Source: a bacterium
GTDB lineage: Bacteria; Bacteroidota; Bacteroidia; B-17B0; Aurantibacillaceae
Direction of reading: 5' to 3'
Assembly: GCA_029945625.1 (NCBI GenBank)
Contig: JAQSCW010000046.1
Coordinates: 1 to 64,000 of the forward strand
Length of the DNA stretch: 64,000 bases
In this document: positions 1-8,380 of the stretch, piece after piece
How the letters are laid out: each line of letters starts with the position of its first letter
Numbering within the stretch: position 1 is the first letter of the stretch
Program-made: the position numbers and the translations under genes
The notes under the pieces: model-generated
Told to the model about the DNA's origin: nothing
Seen by the model: only the letters and a program-made list of their open reading frames with translations
Database searches by the model: none

Positions 1-22
1 TAAAATTCATTAGCACTAAATT

Positions 23-55
23 AAAAGCCTCCGTCGTAAGACGGGGGCTTTTTTT
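23..55 (+). terminator. Rho-independent terminator of the gene upstream of the window
   Basis: The arms GCCTCCGTC and GACGGGGGC pair around GTAA and are followed by a run of seven T. It must end a rightward transcript that begins before the window. The stretch from here to the sod promoter near 250 shows no open frame that looks coding. Confidence 0.8.
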
Positions 56-250
56 ATTTAGAAAACGCTTTGTTACCTGGTGAAAAAAAATGTAGAAGTA
101 ATGGGATTCAGAGCCTCGGCTAAAACTCAACTAAAAAGGTTCTTTTGCCGGTGATGCTTGCGCAAGTAAGAAAGGAGCTTGAAAATACAAAAATTGGAAT
201 GGAAGGCAGGCTTTGTTATTAATCCCTAAATTAAAATAGGGGGGAATCTT

Positions 251-284
251 TTTGGTTGCTGGCTATTTATAATTTGTAAATTTG
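251..284 (+). promoter_or_regulatory. Bacteroidota-type promoter of the superoxide dismutase gene
   Basis: TTTG at 251-254 and TAAATTTG at 277-284 match the Bacteroidota -33 (TTTG) and -7 (TAnnTTTG) consensus with 22 nt between them. This leaves a short AT-rich leader before the ATG at 310 and no Shine-Dalgarno sequence. Confidence 0.6.
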
Positions 285-309
285 TGGCGAACCATTAAAA
301 ACTAGTATT

Positions 310-921
310 ATGGCATTTGAACTTCCAAAATTAAACTACGCGTTTAACGCCTTAGAACCGCATATTGATGCACGTACGATGGAGATCCATCACGACAAAC
401 ACCATCAGGCCTATGTGACCAATCTTAATAACGCCATTACAGGAACAGAAGCGGAAAAGATGAGCATTGAGGAAATCTGTAAAAACATCTCTAGATTTCC
501 GATGGCCGTGAGAAATAACGGCGGGGGACATTATAACCACAGCTTGTTCTGGCAAATTATGGCTCCGAATGCAGGAGGAAAGCCAACTAACGAAATTGGA
601 AAGGCGATTGAAGCGGAACTGGGTGGATTTGACAAATTTAAAACTGATTTTATGCAGGCCGGAGCTACGCGCTTTGGCAGCGGTTGGGCCTGGTTGGCTG
701 TAAAAGCGGATGGTAAACTATGCGTATGCAGTTCTCCAAATCAAGATAACCCCCTAATGGACATTTCTGAATGCAAAGGCATTCCCGTTTTAGGGATGGA
801 CGTGTGGGAGCACGCGTATTATCTGAATTACCAAAACCGCCGTCCCGATTATATGACCGCTTTTTTTAATGTGATCGATTGGAACAAAGTAAACGAATTG
901 TACCTGAAAGCTAAGAAATAA
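310..921 (+). CDS. sodA: Superoxide dismutase, Fe/Mn family, Mn-type signature
   Basis: This 203-residue cytoplasmic enzyme converts superoxide to oxygen and hydrogen peroxide. The four metal ligands are visible: His27 in MEIHHDKHH, His77 in [11 protein letters not shown], and Asp164 and His168 in DVWEHAYY. The Gly-rich NNGGGHYNH segment together with Gln145 in NQDNPL is the arrangement usual in Mn enzymes; Fe enzymes carry the Gln on the earlier helix. Mn or cambialistic use is therefore inferred, not proved. Length is normal for the family and no export signal is present. The gene stands alone, with a promoter at 251-284 and a terminator at 950-985. There is no Shine-Dalgarno sequence; the ATG lies in an A-rich stretch. 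Confidence 0.96.
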   Translation: MAFELPKLNYAFNALEPHIDARTMEIHHDKHHQAYVTNLNNAITGTEAEKMSIEEICKNISRFPMAVRNNGGGHYNHSLFWQIMAPNAGGKPTNEIGKAIEAELGGFDKFKTDFMQAGATRFGSGWAWLAVKADGKLCVCSSPNQDNPLMDISECKGIPVLGMDVWEHAYYLNYQNRRPDYMTAFFNVIDWNKVNELYLKAKK

Positions 922-949
922 AGAAGAGCGTTTAGTCAAAGTATAATTG

Positions 950-985
950 AACCTGCCAAGGATCTTTCTGAGGCAGGTTTTTTTT
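950..985 (+). terminator. Terminator of the superoxide dismutase gene
   Basis: AACCTGCC (950-957) pairs with GGCAGGTT (972-979) and is followed by a T run. It lies 29 bases after the sod stop codon. Confidence 0.85.
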
Positions 986-1158
986 GTCATTAATTTGAGG
1001 TGGTTCATCGGGTTAATGCGTTTCGAGCTAGTCTTAAATGAACTAAAATTCTCCCCACCTGACTTACAAAACGGGCAAGTAAGCTGGAGGACCCGGGTAA
1101 AACACCGGCATTCTTTAATTTCAAATGTTAAAATCGACTATTTCGTCTGAAAAGGATA

Positions 1159-1166
1159 TAGCTTTG
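1159..1166 (+). promoter_or_regulatory. Probable -7 box of the surface protein gene
   Basis: TAGCTTTG fits TAnnTTTG and lies 18 bases before the chosen start at 1185. No clean TTTG is seen at the -33 position, so the assignment rests on the -7 box alone. Confidence 0.35.
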
Positions 1167-1184
1167 TTAAACAAAACAAAAGGT

Positions 1185-3932
1185 ATGAAACAGTTATATT
1201 TAAAAACGAATTTACTGGCAGCAATTTCACTGCTTGTAATGGCATTTTGTTCAACATTCATCCTCGCTCAGGCGCCGGTAACGATAACATACACGCATAC
1301 AGGAGCCGTGCAACAGCTCACTGTACCCGCTTGTGTAGGCAGCATGTCAATAACCGCATGGGGCGCCGCAGGTGGCGTGGGTGGCACCAGTGGTGGTTCT
1401 GCCGGCAATGGTGGTTATGCTTTTGGCGTAATAACTGCTACTCCGGGACAAGTCATGTATTTTTTTGTGGGTGGCCAGGGCTCTGTCACAACGGGAGGTT
1501 TTAATGGTGGCGGCGGTGGTGGTACGAGTTCAACCTCGCAAGGTTCGGGCGGTGGTGGAGCTTCGGACGTTAGGATTGGCGGCAATACGTTAACGGATAG
1601 AATTTTGGTTGCTGCGGGCGGCGGCGGTGGCGGCGGCAACAGTACGTATGGTGCCAATGGTGCTGCCGGTGGTGGTGGTTCTTTTTGTGCCTCTCCTTAC
1701 GGTGTAGGGGGTAGTCCGGGAACAGGTTTTGGAACCGGAAATACGGCCGGAGCCTGTCTTGGTGGAACCGCACCCAATTATGCCTCAGGCGGAGCGGGTG
1801 GAGGAACAACTTCCGGTGGTGGTGGAGGCGGTGCACCCAGTTCCTCAACCGGTGGATATGGATGTGCCGGCACTTTGGGCAATGGTGGAGCGGGCGGAGG
1901 AACATCCTTTATTTGTGGTGGTGCTACGGGAGGCGTTAACGGTGGCGGTGGCGGCGGCGGCGGTTATTATGGTGGCGGTGGCGGCATGACCGGCACAGGG
2001 GGCGGTAACGGCGGCGGCGGTGGTGGTTCTTCCTATATCAACTATGGACTCTTTTCCAGTCCTTCATTTACAACTCTTGCTTCCAGTGCGGGAAATGGAT
2101 CCATAGTAATTACCTATGTTTATAACGGTACCGGGGTTTCCGTATCGCCAAGTTTTACAGCTATTTGTAATGGACAAAGTACAGGCATTAGTGCGGGAGG
2201 AGTAGTTACTTATACCTGGTTACCGGTGGGATCATTTCTTGGCTCCAATTCATCTAGCATTTCAGTGAATCCAAATGCGACCACAACCTATACTTTAAAC
2301 GGCACTAACACGTTGGGCTGTGTCTCTCAAACGATGATTACGGTGAATGTGGCCGGAACAGCTCCCGTTCTTAGTATTACCAGTAGCACCAATAGTCTTT
2401 GTCTGGGTAAAACTGCTACTGTAACCGCTACAGGTGCGTTAACGTACACGTGGAGCAACGGCATCGTGAACGGGGTTTCCTTTTTGCCCGGACCGGGTGT
2501 GAATGCGTATACAGTGAGCGGACAGAATGGCTGTGGAATTAGCACCGCTGTAACGACAATTACGGTAGCCGCCTTACCGGTAACGGTACTTTCAACGCCT
2601 AGTTTGGTGTGCCAGGGTTATCCGGCTACGCTTACGGCGGCATCGGCGGTAACGGGGTATACCTGGCAGCCCATAAGTTTGTATGGTTCATCTGTTATTG
2701 TGGCGCCAACGGCGAACACTATTTATACAGTGACTGCTTCTGACGGAACCTGTTCGGGAGTGGCCACACTTACCCTCAATACCAAAATCACTCCCACCAT
2801 TACGGCCACTGCTGTTTCTACGGTAATTTGCCAAGGGCAATCGGTGGTATTAAGCGCCGGTGGGGGATCGACTTATAATTGGACTCCCGGTAACTTGTCC
2901 GGCAATTCCATAACCGTTACTCCAAGCGGCTCTACTTTATATTCCGTTGATGGTACCAATAGCGTAGGATGCACGGCATCTGCCAATCAGGTAATTATTG
3001 TAAACCCGAGTCCTGTTATTGCTGTTAATGCCAATAAAACGATGGCCTGTATTGGCGATGTGATCACCTTACTGGCAAGTGGTGCCTCCAGTTATAGTTG
3101 GAGCAATGGACCATCAACCGCCGGTTATACGGTAATTCCTACGGCAAGTACGGTATATTCAGTAAGCGGCCTTCAAACCGGAAATATTTGTGCGGGAAGC
3201 AATACCATTTCTATCGCCATTATTGTTCCCAATGTAACTGTTGCCAGTTCGCCAACTGCTGTTTGCGCCGGTGGCACGGCAACATTAACTGCAGGCGGCG
3301 CCAGCAGCTATACTTGGAATGGCATTCCCGGTCCATCGTCACAAGTGGTGGCACCGGTGGGAAACATAGTTTATAATTTGACTGCTAATACACAATCCAA
3401 TTCAGTGAATTGTATCTCCACTAAAACGATTCAGGTGCCTGTTAATCCTAATCCCACAGTTACCGTAGTGGCTTCAAAATCGCTTACGTGTAAAGGCAGT
3501 TCCAATACCTTGACGGCGAATGGGGCCTTAACCTACAGTTGGAGTACAGGAGCAACTACCAATACAATTGTGGTGGCCCCTACAGTTTCAACACTCTACA
3601 ATGTTACAGGAGTAGATTCAAAAGGCTGCCAAAGTGCTCAGCAATTATTTCAGGCCAATGTGAGCAGTTGCCAGGGTTTGGCGGAACTGAATAGAAGTAA
3701 TCAACACATTTCCATTTATCCAAATCCAAGTTCGGGCGATATTACCCTTCAAACAAACAGTGATATCGTGTTGAGATTGGTAAATGGGATGGGTCAGGAA
3801 GTGAAGGTGTTCAACTTAACTGAAAGCAACAACCATAGGGCAAGTGTAAAAGATCTGGCCAACGGTGTGTATTTTATTGTGGGAGAAAATGCCGAGGGAA
3901 AAGTGAATCAGAAAATTGTGGTAGCGAACTAA
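1185..3932 (+). CDS. Secreted glycine-rich repetitive surface protein with T9SS sorting domain
   Basis: The protein is 915 residues from the start at 1185, chosen because MKQLYLKTNLLAAISLL begins a typical signal peptide ending at FILAQ; an upstream in-frame ATG at 1125 would bury it. After the signal comes a glycine-rich domain opening with MSITAWGAAGG, like the Gly_rich family found in animal ALK/LTK receptors and many Bacteroidota exoproteins. About seven immunoglobulin-like repeats of roughly 80 residues follow, each with a Cys, TLTA-GA, YTW and YTV-G pattern (PKD/SprB-like). The last 80 residues are a T9SS type A sorting domain beginning SIYPNPSSGDI. It is therefore expected to be exported by Sec, passed through T9SS and anchored at the surface; a role in adhesion or gliding is inference. 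A terminator follows at 4009. Confidence 0.88.
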   Translation: MKQLYLKTNLLAAISLLVMAFCSTFILAQAPVTITYTHTGAVQQLTVPACVGSMSITAWGAAGGVGGTSGGSAGNGGYAFGVITATPGQVMYFFVGGQGSVTTGGFNGGGGGGTSSTSQGSGGGGASDVRIGGNTLTDRILVAAGGGGGGGNSTYGANGAAGGGGSFCASPYGVGGSPGTGFGTGNTAGACLGGTAPNYASGGAGGGTTSGGGGGGAPSSSTGGYGCAGTLGNGGAGGGTSFICGGATGGVNGGGGGGGGYYGGGGGMTGTGGGNGGGGGGSSYINYGLFSSPSFTTLASSAGNGSIVITYVYNGTGVSVSPSFTAICNGQSTGISAGGVVTYTWLPVGSFLGSNSSSISVNPNATTTYTLNGTNTLGCVSQTMITVNVAGTAPVLSITSSTNSLCLGKTATVTATGALTYTWSNGIVNGVSFLPGPGVNAYTVSGQNGCGISTAVTTITVAALPVTVLSTPSLVCQGYPATLTAASAVTGYTWQPISLYGSSVIVAPTANTIYTVTASDGTCSGVATLTLNTKITPTITATAVSTVICQGQSVVLSAGGGSTYNWTPGNLSGNSITVTPSGSTLYSVDGTNSVGCTASANQVIIVNPSPVIAVNANKTMACIGDVITLLASGASSYSWSNGPSTAGYTVIPTASTVYSVSGLQTGNICAGSNTISIAIIVPNVTVASSPTAVCAGGTATLTAGGASSYTWNGIPGPSSQVVAPVGNIVYNLTANTQSNSVNCISTKTIQVPVNPNPTVTVVASKSLTCKGSSNTLTANGALTYSWSTGATTNTIVVAPTVSTLYNVTGVDSKGCQSAQQLFQANVSSCQGLAELNRSNQHISIYPNPSSGDITLQTNSDIVLRLVNGMGQEVKVFNLTESNNHRASVKDLANGVYFIVGENAEGKVNQKIVVAN

Positions 3933-4008
3933 TTTAGCGACGTAAAACCCACCGAGACCCTGAGCGCTCACAACACAGGAGCGGACCTTATTTAGAGTTA
4001 ACAAATAG

Positions 4009-4040
4009 ACCCCTGTCTCAAATTGAGGCAGGGTTTTTTT
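4009..4040 (+). terminator. Terminator of the surface protein gene
   Basis: CCCTGTCTCA (4011-4020) and TGAGGCAGGG (4024-4033) form a stem with one G-U pair around an AAT loop, followed by seven T. Confidence 0.85.
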
Positions 4041-4190
4041 GATACATGATTCTTTTTTAAGATTGTCGCGAATTTGGGAGCTTGTTCATGAAACGCATAC
4101 ATGCACCGTGACCTCTGCTCATGAAACTGGAGGCTCCAAAATCCGGTATTCTTGCTTAAACTAAAAAATAATTATTTCGCAAAACGAAAA

Positions 4191-6857
4191 CTAAAACAAG
4201 AGTTTTGCTTTGTTCATCGCTGCTTCCAGTCCTTCGGGCTTGCTGCCACCGGCTTGCGCATAAAAGGGCTGGCCGCCGCCGCCTCCGTTTATTTCTTTTG
4301 CCAAGTCACGCACTATAGTTCCGGCATTTAGGTTCTTGGAGTTTACCAGATCGTCACTGATAATGACTGAAATGCTTGGTTTCCCGCCCATTTCAGCACC
4401 TAACACACAAAACAGATTAGGAACCTCATTGCGTAATTCAAAGAGGATATTTTTTATCTCTTCGGCACTGTCAAATTGGATTTGATGCACAATAAAATTC
4501 AGATCTCCCTTTTTTTCGATGCGTTGAAGCAGTTCTTTTTTAATGCCTGAAGCTTTTTCTTTTAATAATACCTGCATTTGTTTTTGCAAGGCAGCATTTT
4601 CATCCAGGATGGCGGATACACCTTTTACCAGATCTTTTGGATTCCTCAACAGTACTTTGAGGTCATCAATTACTTTTGATTGTTGTTCAAAAAAAGCGTC
4701 AGCCTTTGCAGAAGTGATGGCTTCAATCCTTCTAATTCCGGCAGCCACAGCACCTTCGCTCACAATTTTAAAAATACCGATCTGATCGGTGGAATTCACA
4801 TGGCAGCCACCGCATAATTCAACCGAATAATCACTGTCAAACGTCACCACACGCACCACGTCACCATATTTTTCACCAAACAACGCCATGGCACCTGTTT
4901 TTTTTGCGTCATCAATGGCCATAAGTTCAGTTTTACCGACAATGTTTTCGCGGATTTTCGTGTTCACCAATCTCTCAATTTGTTTTAGTTCCTCGTCGGT
5001 AACTTTTGCGTAATGTGAGAAGTCGAAACGCAAATGTTCTTCGTTCACCAGACTTCCTTTTTGTTCCACATGGCTTCCCAAAACCTTTCGCAATGCGGCA
5101 TGGAGCAGGTGAGTGGCCGAGTGGTTGTTGGTGATGGAGTACCTTCGGTCTTTATTGACATGCGCTGTAAACGAAGCGGTAAATCTTTCAGGAAGTTTGT
5201 CGGCATAATGGATGATGACGCCATTTTCTTTTTTTGTATCGGTAATGACTATTTTTTCATTCGCATTTTCCAATACCCCTGTATCTCCCACTTGTCCGCC
5301 ACTTTCAGAGTAGAAAGGTGTGCGATCTAAAACCAAATGATAATGTTCTTTGTTTTTTGCTTTTACTTTTCGGTAACGCGTAATGCGGGCCTCACATTCC
5401 AATTCAGAATAACCAATAAACTCGGTTTCATGGTCACGGTCTTCTACTGCAGCTGCATTTTCTTTCACCACGCACCAATCGTCGGTATCAATGGCTGTAG
5501 CAGCCCGCGAGCGACTTTTTTGTTCGTCGAGGTGTTTCTCAAATGATTTTTCGTCGATACTCAGATCGTATCCTCGGGCAATGAGTGAGGTTAAGTCGAC
5601 CGGAAAACCAAAAGTATCATAGAGTTCAAAAACGATGCGGCCATCAATTACTTTTTTATGAGCGGCAGTAGTTTCGATACACACTTGGTCGATTCGCTTC
5701 AAACCAAGTTCAAGGGTCTTATAAAAACTTTGCTCTTCTTCCTTGATCACTTTTTCAATGAGAATCTTTTGTGTATTCAGTTCCGGGAACGCGCTACCCA
5801 TTTGATGGGCAAGAGTTGGCACGATCCTATACATAAAAGGTTCTTTTAAGTTGAGGGTTTGGTAACCATAACGGATGGCCCGTCGCAGAATCCGACGGAT
5901 CACATAACCCGCTCCCGTATTGCCGGGCAATTGGCCATCGGCGATGCTGAATGAAATGGTGCGGATATGATCAGCCACCACGCGCATGGCGATGTTAATG
6001 AGCTGTTGCTTCTTGTATTTTTCTTCGTCCTCTATTCTGTAGCGCAGGCCGCTGAGTTCTTCAATTTTACTGATGATCGGCGAAAATACGTCGGTATCGT
6101 AATTACTCTGTTTGTTTTGCAATACTCTTACCAAACGTTCGAAGCCCATGCCGGTGTCTACATGTTGTTTGGGAAGTTTCACCAGTGAGCCATCGGCTTT
6201 TCGTTCAAACTCCATGAACACGTTATTCCAAATTTCTATTACCTGTGGATCGTCGTTATTTACACGCTTTGCACCCGGTATCGCTTTACGTTCTTCGTCT
6301 GTTCTTCCATCGTAATGAATCTCACTGCATGGGCCGCATGGACCCATATCGCCCATTTCCCAGAAATTGTCTTTCTTATTCCCGTTGAGGATGCGGTCTT
6401 CGCTAATAAACTGTTTCCAAGTATCAAACGATTCCTGATCAAAAGCAAGACCCTCTTCTTTACTGCCTTCAAACACCGTCACGTAAAGACGTTCTTTGTC
6501 AATTTTATAAACTTCGGTTAAAAGTTCCCAGGCCCATGAAATGGCCTCTTTTTTAAAATAATCACCAAAGCTCCAGTTTCCAAGCATTTCGAACATGGTA
6601 TGGTGGTAAGTGTCTACTCCCACTTCTTCCAAGTCGTTGTGTTTGCCGCTTACACGGAGGCATTTCTGTGTGTCCGCAATGCGAGGGTAAACAACGGGAG
6701 CATTGCCCAGGAAAATATCTTTAAAAGGCGCCATCCCGCTGTTATTGAACATAAGCGTGGGATCGCCTTTTACCACCATGGGTGCACTGGGCACAATGTG
6801 GTGCCCTTTGTGTTTAAAAAAATCTAAAAATGTTTGCCTTATCTTAACCGAGTCCAT
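4191..6857 (-). CDS. alaS: Alanyl-tRNA synthetase
   Basis: This 888-residue class II synthetase charges tRNA-Ala and hydrolyses mischarged Ser/Gly-tRNA-Ala. The catalytic core lies in the first ~250 residues, with motif 1 context NNSGMAPFKD and motif 2 context HHTMFEMLGNWSFGDY. The tRNA-recognition region follows. The editing domain carries the zinc-binding pairs HSATHLLH and CGGCHV. The C-Ala domain ends with the glycine run GGGGGQPFYAQAGG. Length is the family norm. The gene is monocistronic and divergent from the M23 peptidase gene; TATCTTCG close upstream on the minus strand is a plausible -7 box. Nothing is unusual, and the gene anchors this flank as core chromosome. Confidence 0.98.
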   Translation of the reverse strand: MDSVKIRQTFLDFFKHKGHHIVPSAPMVVKGDPTLMFNNSGMAPFKDIFLGNAPVVYPRIADTQKCLRVSGKHNDLEEVGVDTYHHTMFEMLGNWSFGDYFKKEAISWAWELLTEVYKIDKERLYVTVFEGSKEEGLAFDQESFDTWKQFISEDRILNGNKKDNFWEMGDMGPCGPCSEIHYDGRTDEERKAIPGAKRVNNDDPQVIEIWNNVFMEFERKADGSLVKLPKQHVDTGMGFERLVRVLQNKQSNYDTDVFSPIISKIEELSGLRYRIEDEEKYKKQQLINIAMRVVADHIRTISFSIADGQLPGNTGAGYVIRRILRRAIRYGYQTLNLKEPFMYRIVPTLAHQMGSAFPELNTQKILIEKVIKEEEQSFYKTLELGLKRIDQVCIETTAAHKKVIDGRIVFELYDTFGFPVDLTSLIARGYDLSIDEKSFEKHLDEQKSRSRAATAIDTDDWCVVKENAAAVEDRDHETEFIGYSELECEARITRYRKVKAKNKEHYHLVLDRTPFYSESGGQVGDTGVLENANEKIVITDTKKENGVIIHYADKLPERFTASFTAHVNKDRRYSITNNHSATHLLHAALRKVLGSHVEQKGSLVNEEHLRFDFSHYAKVTDEELKQIERLVNTKIRENIVGKTELMAIDDAKKTGAMALFGEKYGDVVRVVTFDSDYSVELCGGCHVNSTDQIGIFKIVSEGAVAAGIRRIEAITSAKADAFFEQQSKVIDDLKVLLRNPKDLVKGVSAILDENAALQKQMQVLLKEKASGIKKELLQRIEKKGDLNFIVHQIQFDSAEEIKNILFELRNEVPNLFCVLGAEMGGKPSISVIISDDLVNSKNLNAGTIVRDLAKEINGGGGGQPFYAQAGGSKPEGLEAAMNKAKLLF

Positions 6858-7108
6858 GTGTGAATTAAAATGAGCTGCGAAGATACTAAAATCAGGGCTT
6901 TTTGGAAAGAAATTGCAATTGAAAGAAGCAGATTTTACGGTTCCTTATTGACAAATTAATTGCTTTGTCATTTTTTCCATCTGCATCCGCCCTCTACCGG
7001 GAGGAAAGAGCATTTCGTTAAGAAAACCTATTATTATGAAGCAAGGTTCGTAGGAAGACCTTTAATCCTTTTTTTTTTGATAATTATTTGCTTATTTTGA
7101 GCTAAGAG

Positions 7109-8083
7109 ATGTCGAAAATTAAGTACAGATTCAATCCTAAGTCGCTCGCCTATGAGAAGGTGCGGGTAACATTTGGACAGCGTTTTTGGACCTTGTTGTC
7201 GTATGTGGCCACAGGCGTGGTTTTTGCTACCATCACCATTGCCTTGAGCAGGCAATTTCTACCGTCGCCCGGTGAAAAAAAGGGACGAAGAGAAATTGAG
7301 GCTCTGCAACTGCAATATGACTTATTGAGCAAAAAGATGAATCAGGCCGAAAACGTACTTAAGGACTTAGAAGACCGTGATGACAATATTTACAGAGCCA
7401 TTTTTGAAACCGAACCCCTTCCTAAAACCATGCGATACGGTGGTTCGGGAGGAAGTGATAAGTATGCGGTGTTTGAAAGTTACGACAATGCAGAGTTGCT
7501 GAAGGAAGCCACTTCCAGGATGGATCGCATATCGAAGAGACTCTATATTCAGGCAAAATCGTTTGACGAAGTAGTGAATCTGGCAAAGACAAAGGAAAAA
7601 CTGCTGGCTTCTATTCCTGCCATTATGCCTATTAATCAAAAGGATCTGTCGCACGCCGTTACGAGTGGTTTTGGTTGGAGAACACATCCCATTTATAAAA
7701 CCATGGAGTTTCATCCCGGCATGGATTTTACGGCAGAGCAAGGCACACCCATTTATGCTACGGGCGACGGAACTGTTGAGAAGGCCGATGCCTTGGGTCA
7801 AGGATACGGGAACCACGTAATCATTGATCATGGCTACGGGTACCATACATTGTACGGACACATGAGCCGCATCGCAGCTAAAGCAGGGCAAAAAGTGTCG
7901 AGGGGACAGTTGATAGGATACGTGGGGAGCACAGGTTTGAGTACGGCGCCGCACATACACTACGAGGTGATCCGCAACAACGAAAAGGTAAATCCGATTA
8001 ACTATTATTACAACGATCTTTCTCCCGAGCAATATCAATTACTCGTAGAACTTTCCAAAAAAGATTCTCAGTCGTTTGACTGA
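7109..8083 (+). CDS. M23 family metallopeptidase (LytM-like, membrane-anchored)
   Basis: The 324-residue protein has a short cytoplasmic N-terminus, a membrane span at about residues 26-47 (LLSYVATGVVFATITIAL), a periplasmic coiled region (about 55-100) and a C-terminal M23 domain. The zinc site is complete: His and Asp in FHPGMDFTAEQG and the HxH motif in TAPHIHYEV. M23 enzymes cut peptide cross-links in peptidoglycan, or act as LytM factors controlling amidases. This architecture is typical of Bacteroidota envelope peptidases placed next to alaS. The gene is divergent from alaS and convergent with the M13 peptidase, with a shared terminator at 8333-8366. Confidence 0.93.
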   Translation: MSKIKYRFNPKSLAYEKVRVTFGQRFWTLLSYVATGVVFATITIALSRQFLPSPGEKKGRREIEALQLQYDLLSKKMNQAENVLKDLEDRDDNIYRAIFETEPLPKTMRYGGSGGSDKYAVFESYDNAELLKEATSRMDRISKRLYIQAKSFDEVVNLAKTKEKLLASIPAIMPINQKDLSHAVTSGFGWRTHPIYKTMEFHPGMDFTAEQGTPIYATGDGTVEKADALGQGYGNHVIIDHGYGYHTLYGHMSRIAAKAGQKVSRGQLIGYVGSTGLSTAPHIHYEVIRNNEKVNPINYYYNDLSPEQYQLLVELSKKDSQSFD

Positions 8084-8332
8084 TTTTGATTTCCCTAGTG
8101 TTTTTATCAAAAAAGTGGATTCTTGTTTCCGCACCAATTATTTTAGCGGGGTCACCCTTTTCGGTTTATATGTTTGCCTTGCTCCATGGATCGCCGTGAC
8201 AAATCTCCCCACTTAAGAATAGGGTTTGCAAACTGATTCATTACGTGAAGTTTTCCATCCAAGAAGAATGTCAAAGCCAATGAAAATAATGACAGGTGGT
8301 AGGAAGAGGTACTTGTGCAGAGTAAATAGACA

Positions 8333-8366
8333 AAAAAAAAGGGAGCACCATTGCTCCCTTTAAAAA
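8333..8366. terminator. Bidirectional terminator between convergent peptidase genes
   Basis: A perfect stem GGGAGCA/TGCTCCC (8341-8347 and 8352-8358) is flanked by an A run on the left and T/A-rich sequence on the right, so it can work for both the M23 gene and the leftward M13 gene. The preceding 250 bases show nothing else. Confidence 0.75.
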
Positions 8367-8380
8367 TACTCAAATTAGTA

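Noticed and set aside
1415-1989. Long frames on both strands across the glycine-rich region
   Set aside because: They are shadows of the GC-rich glycine codons: low-complexity Pro/His-rich translations without starts, promoters or known domains.
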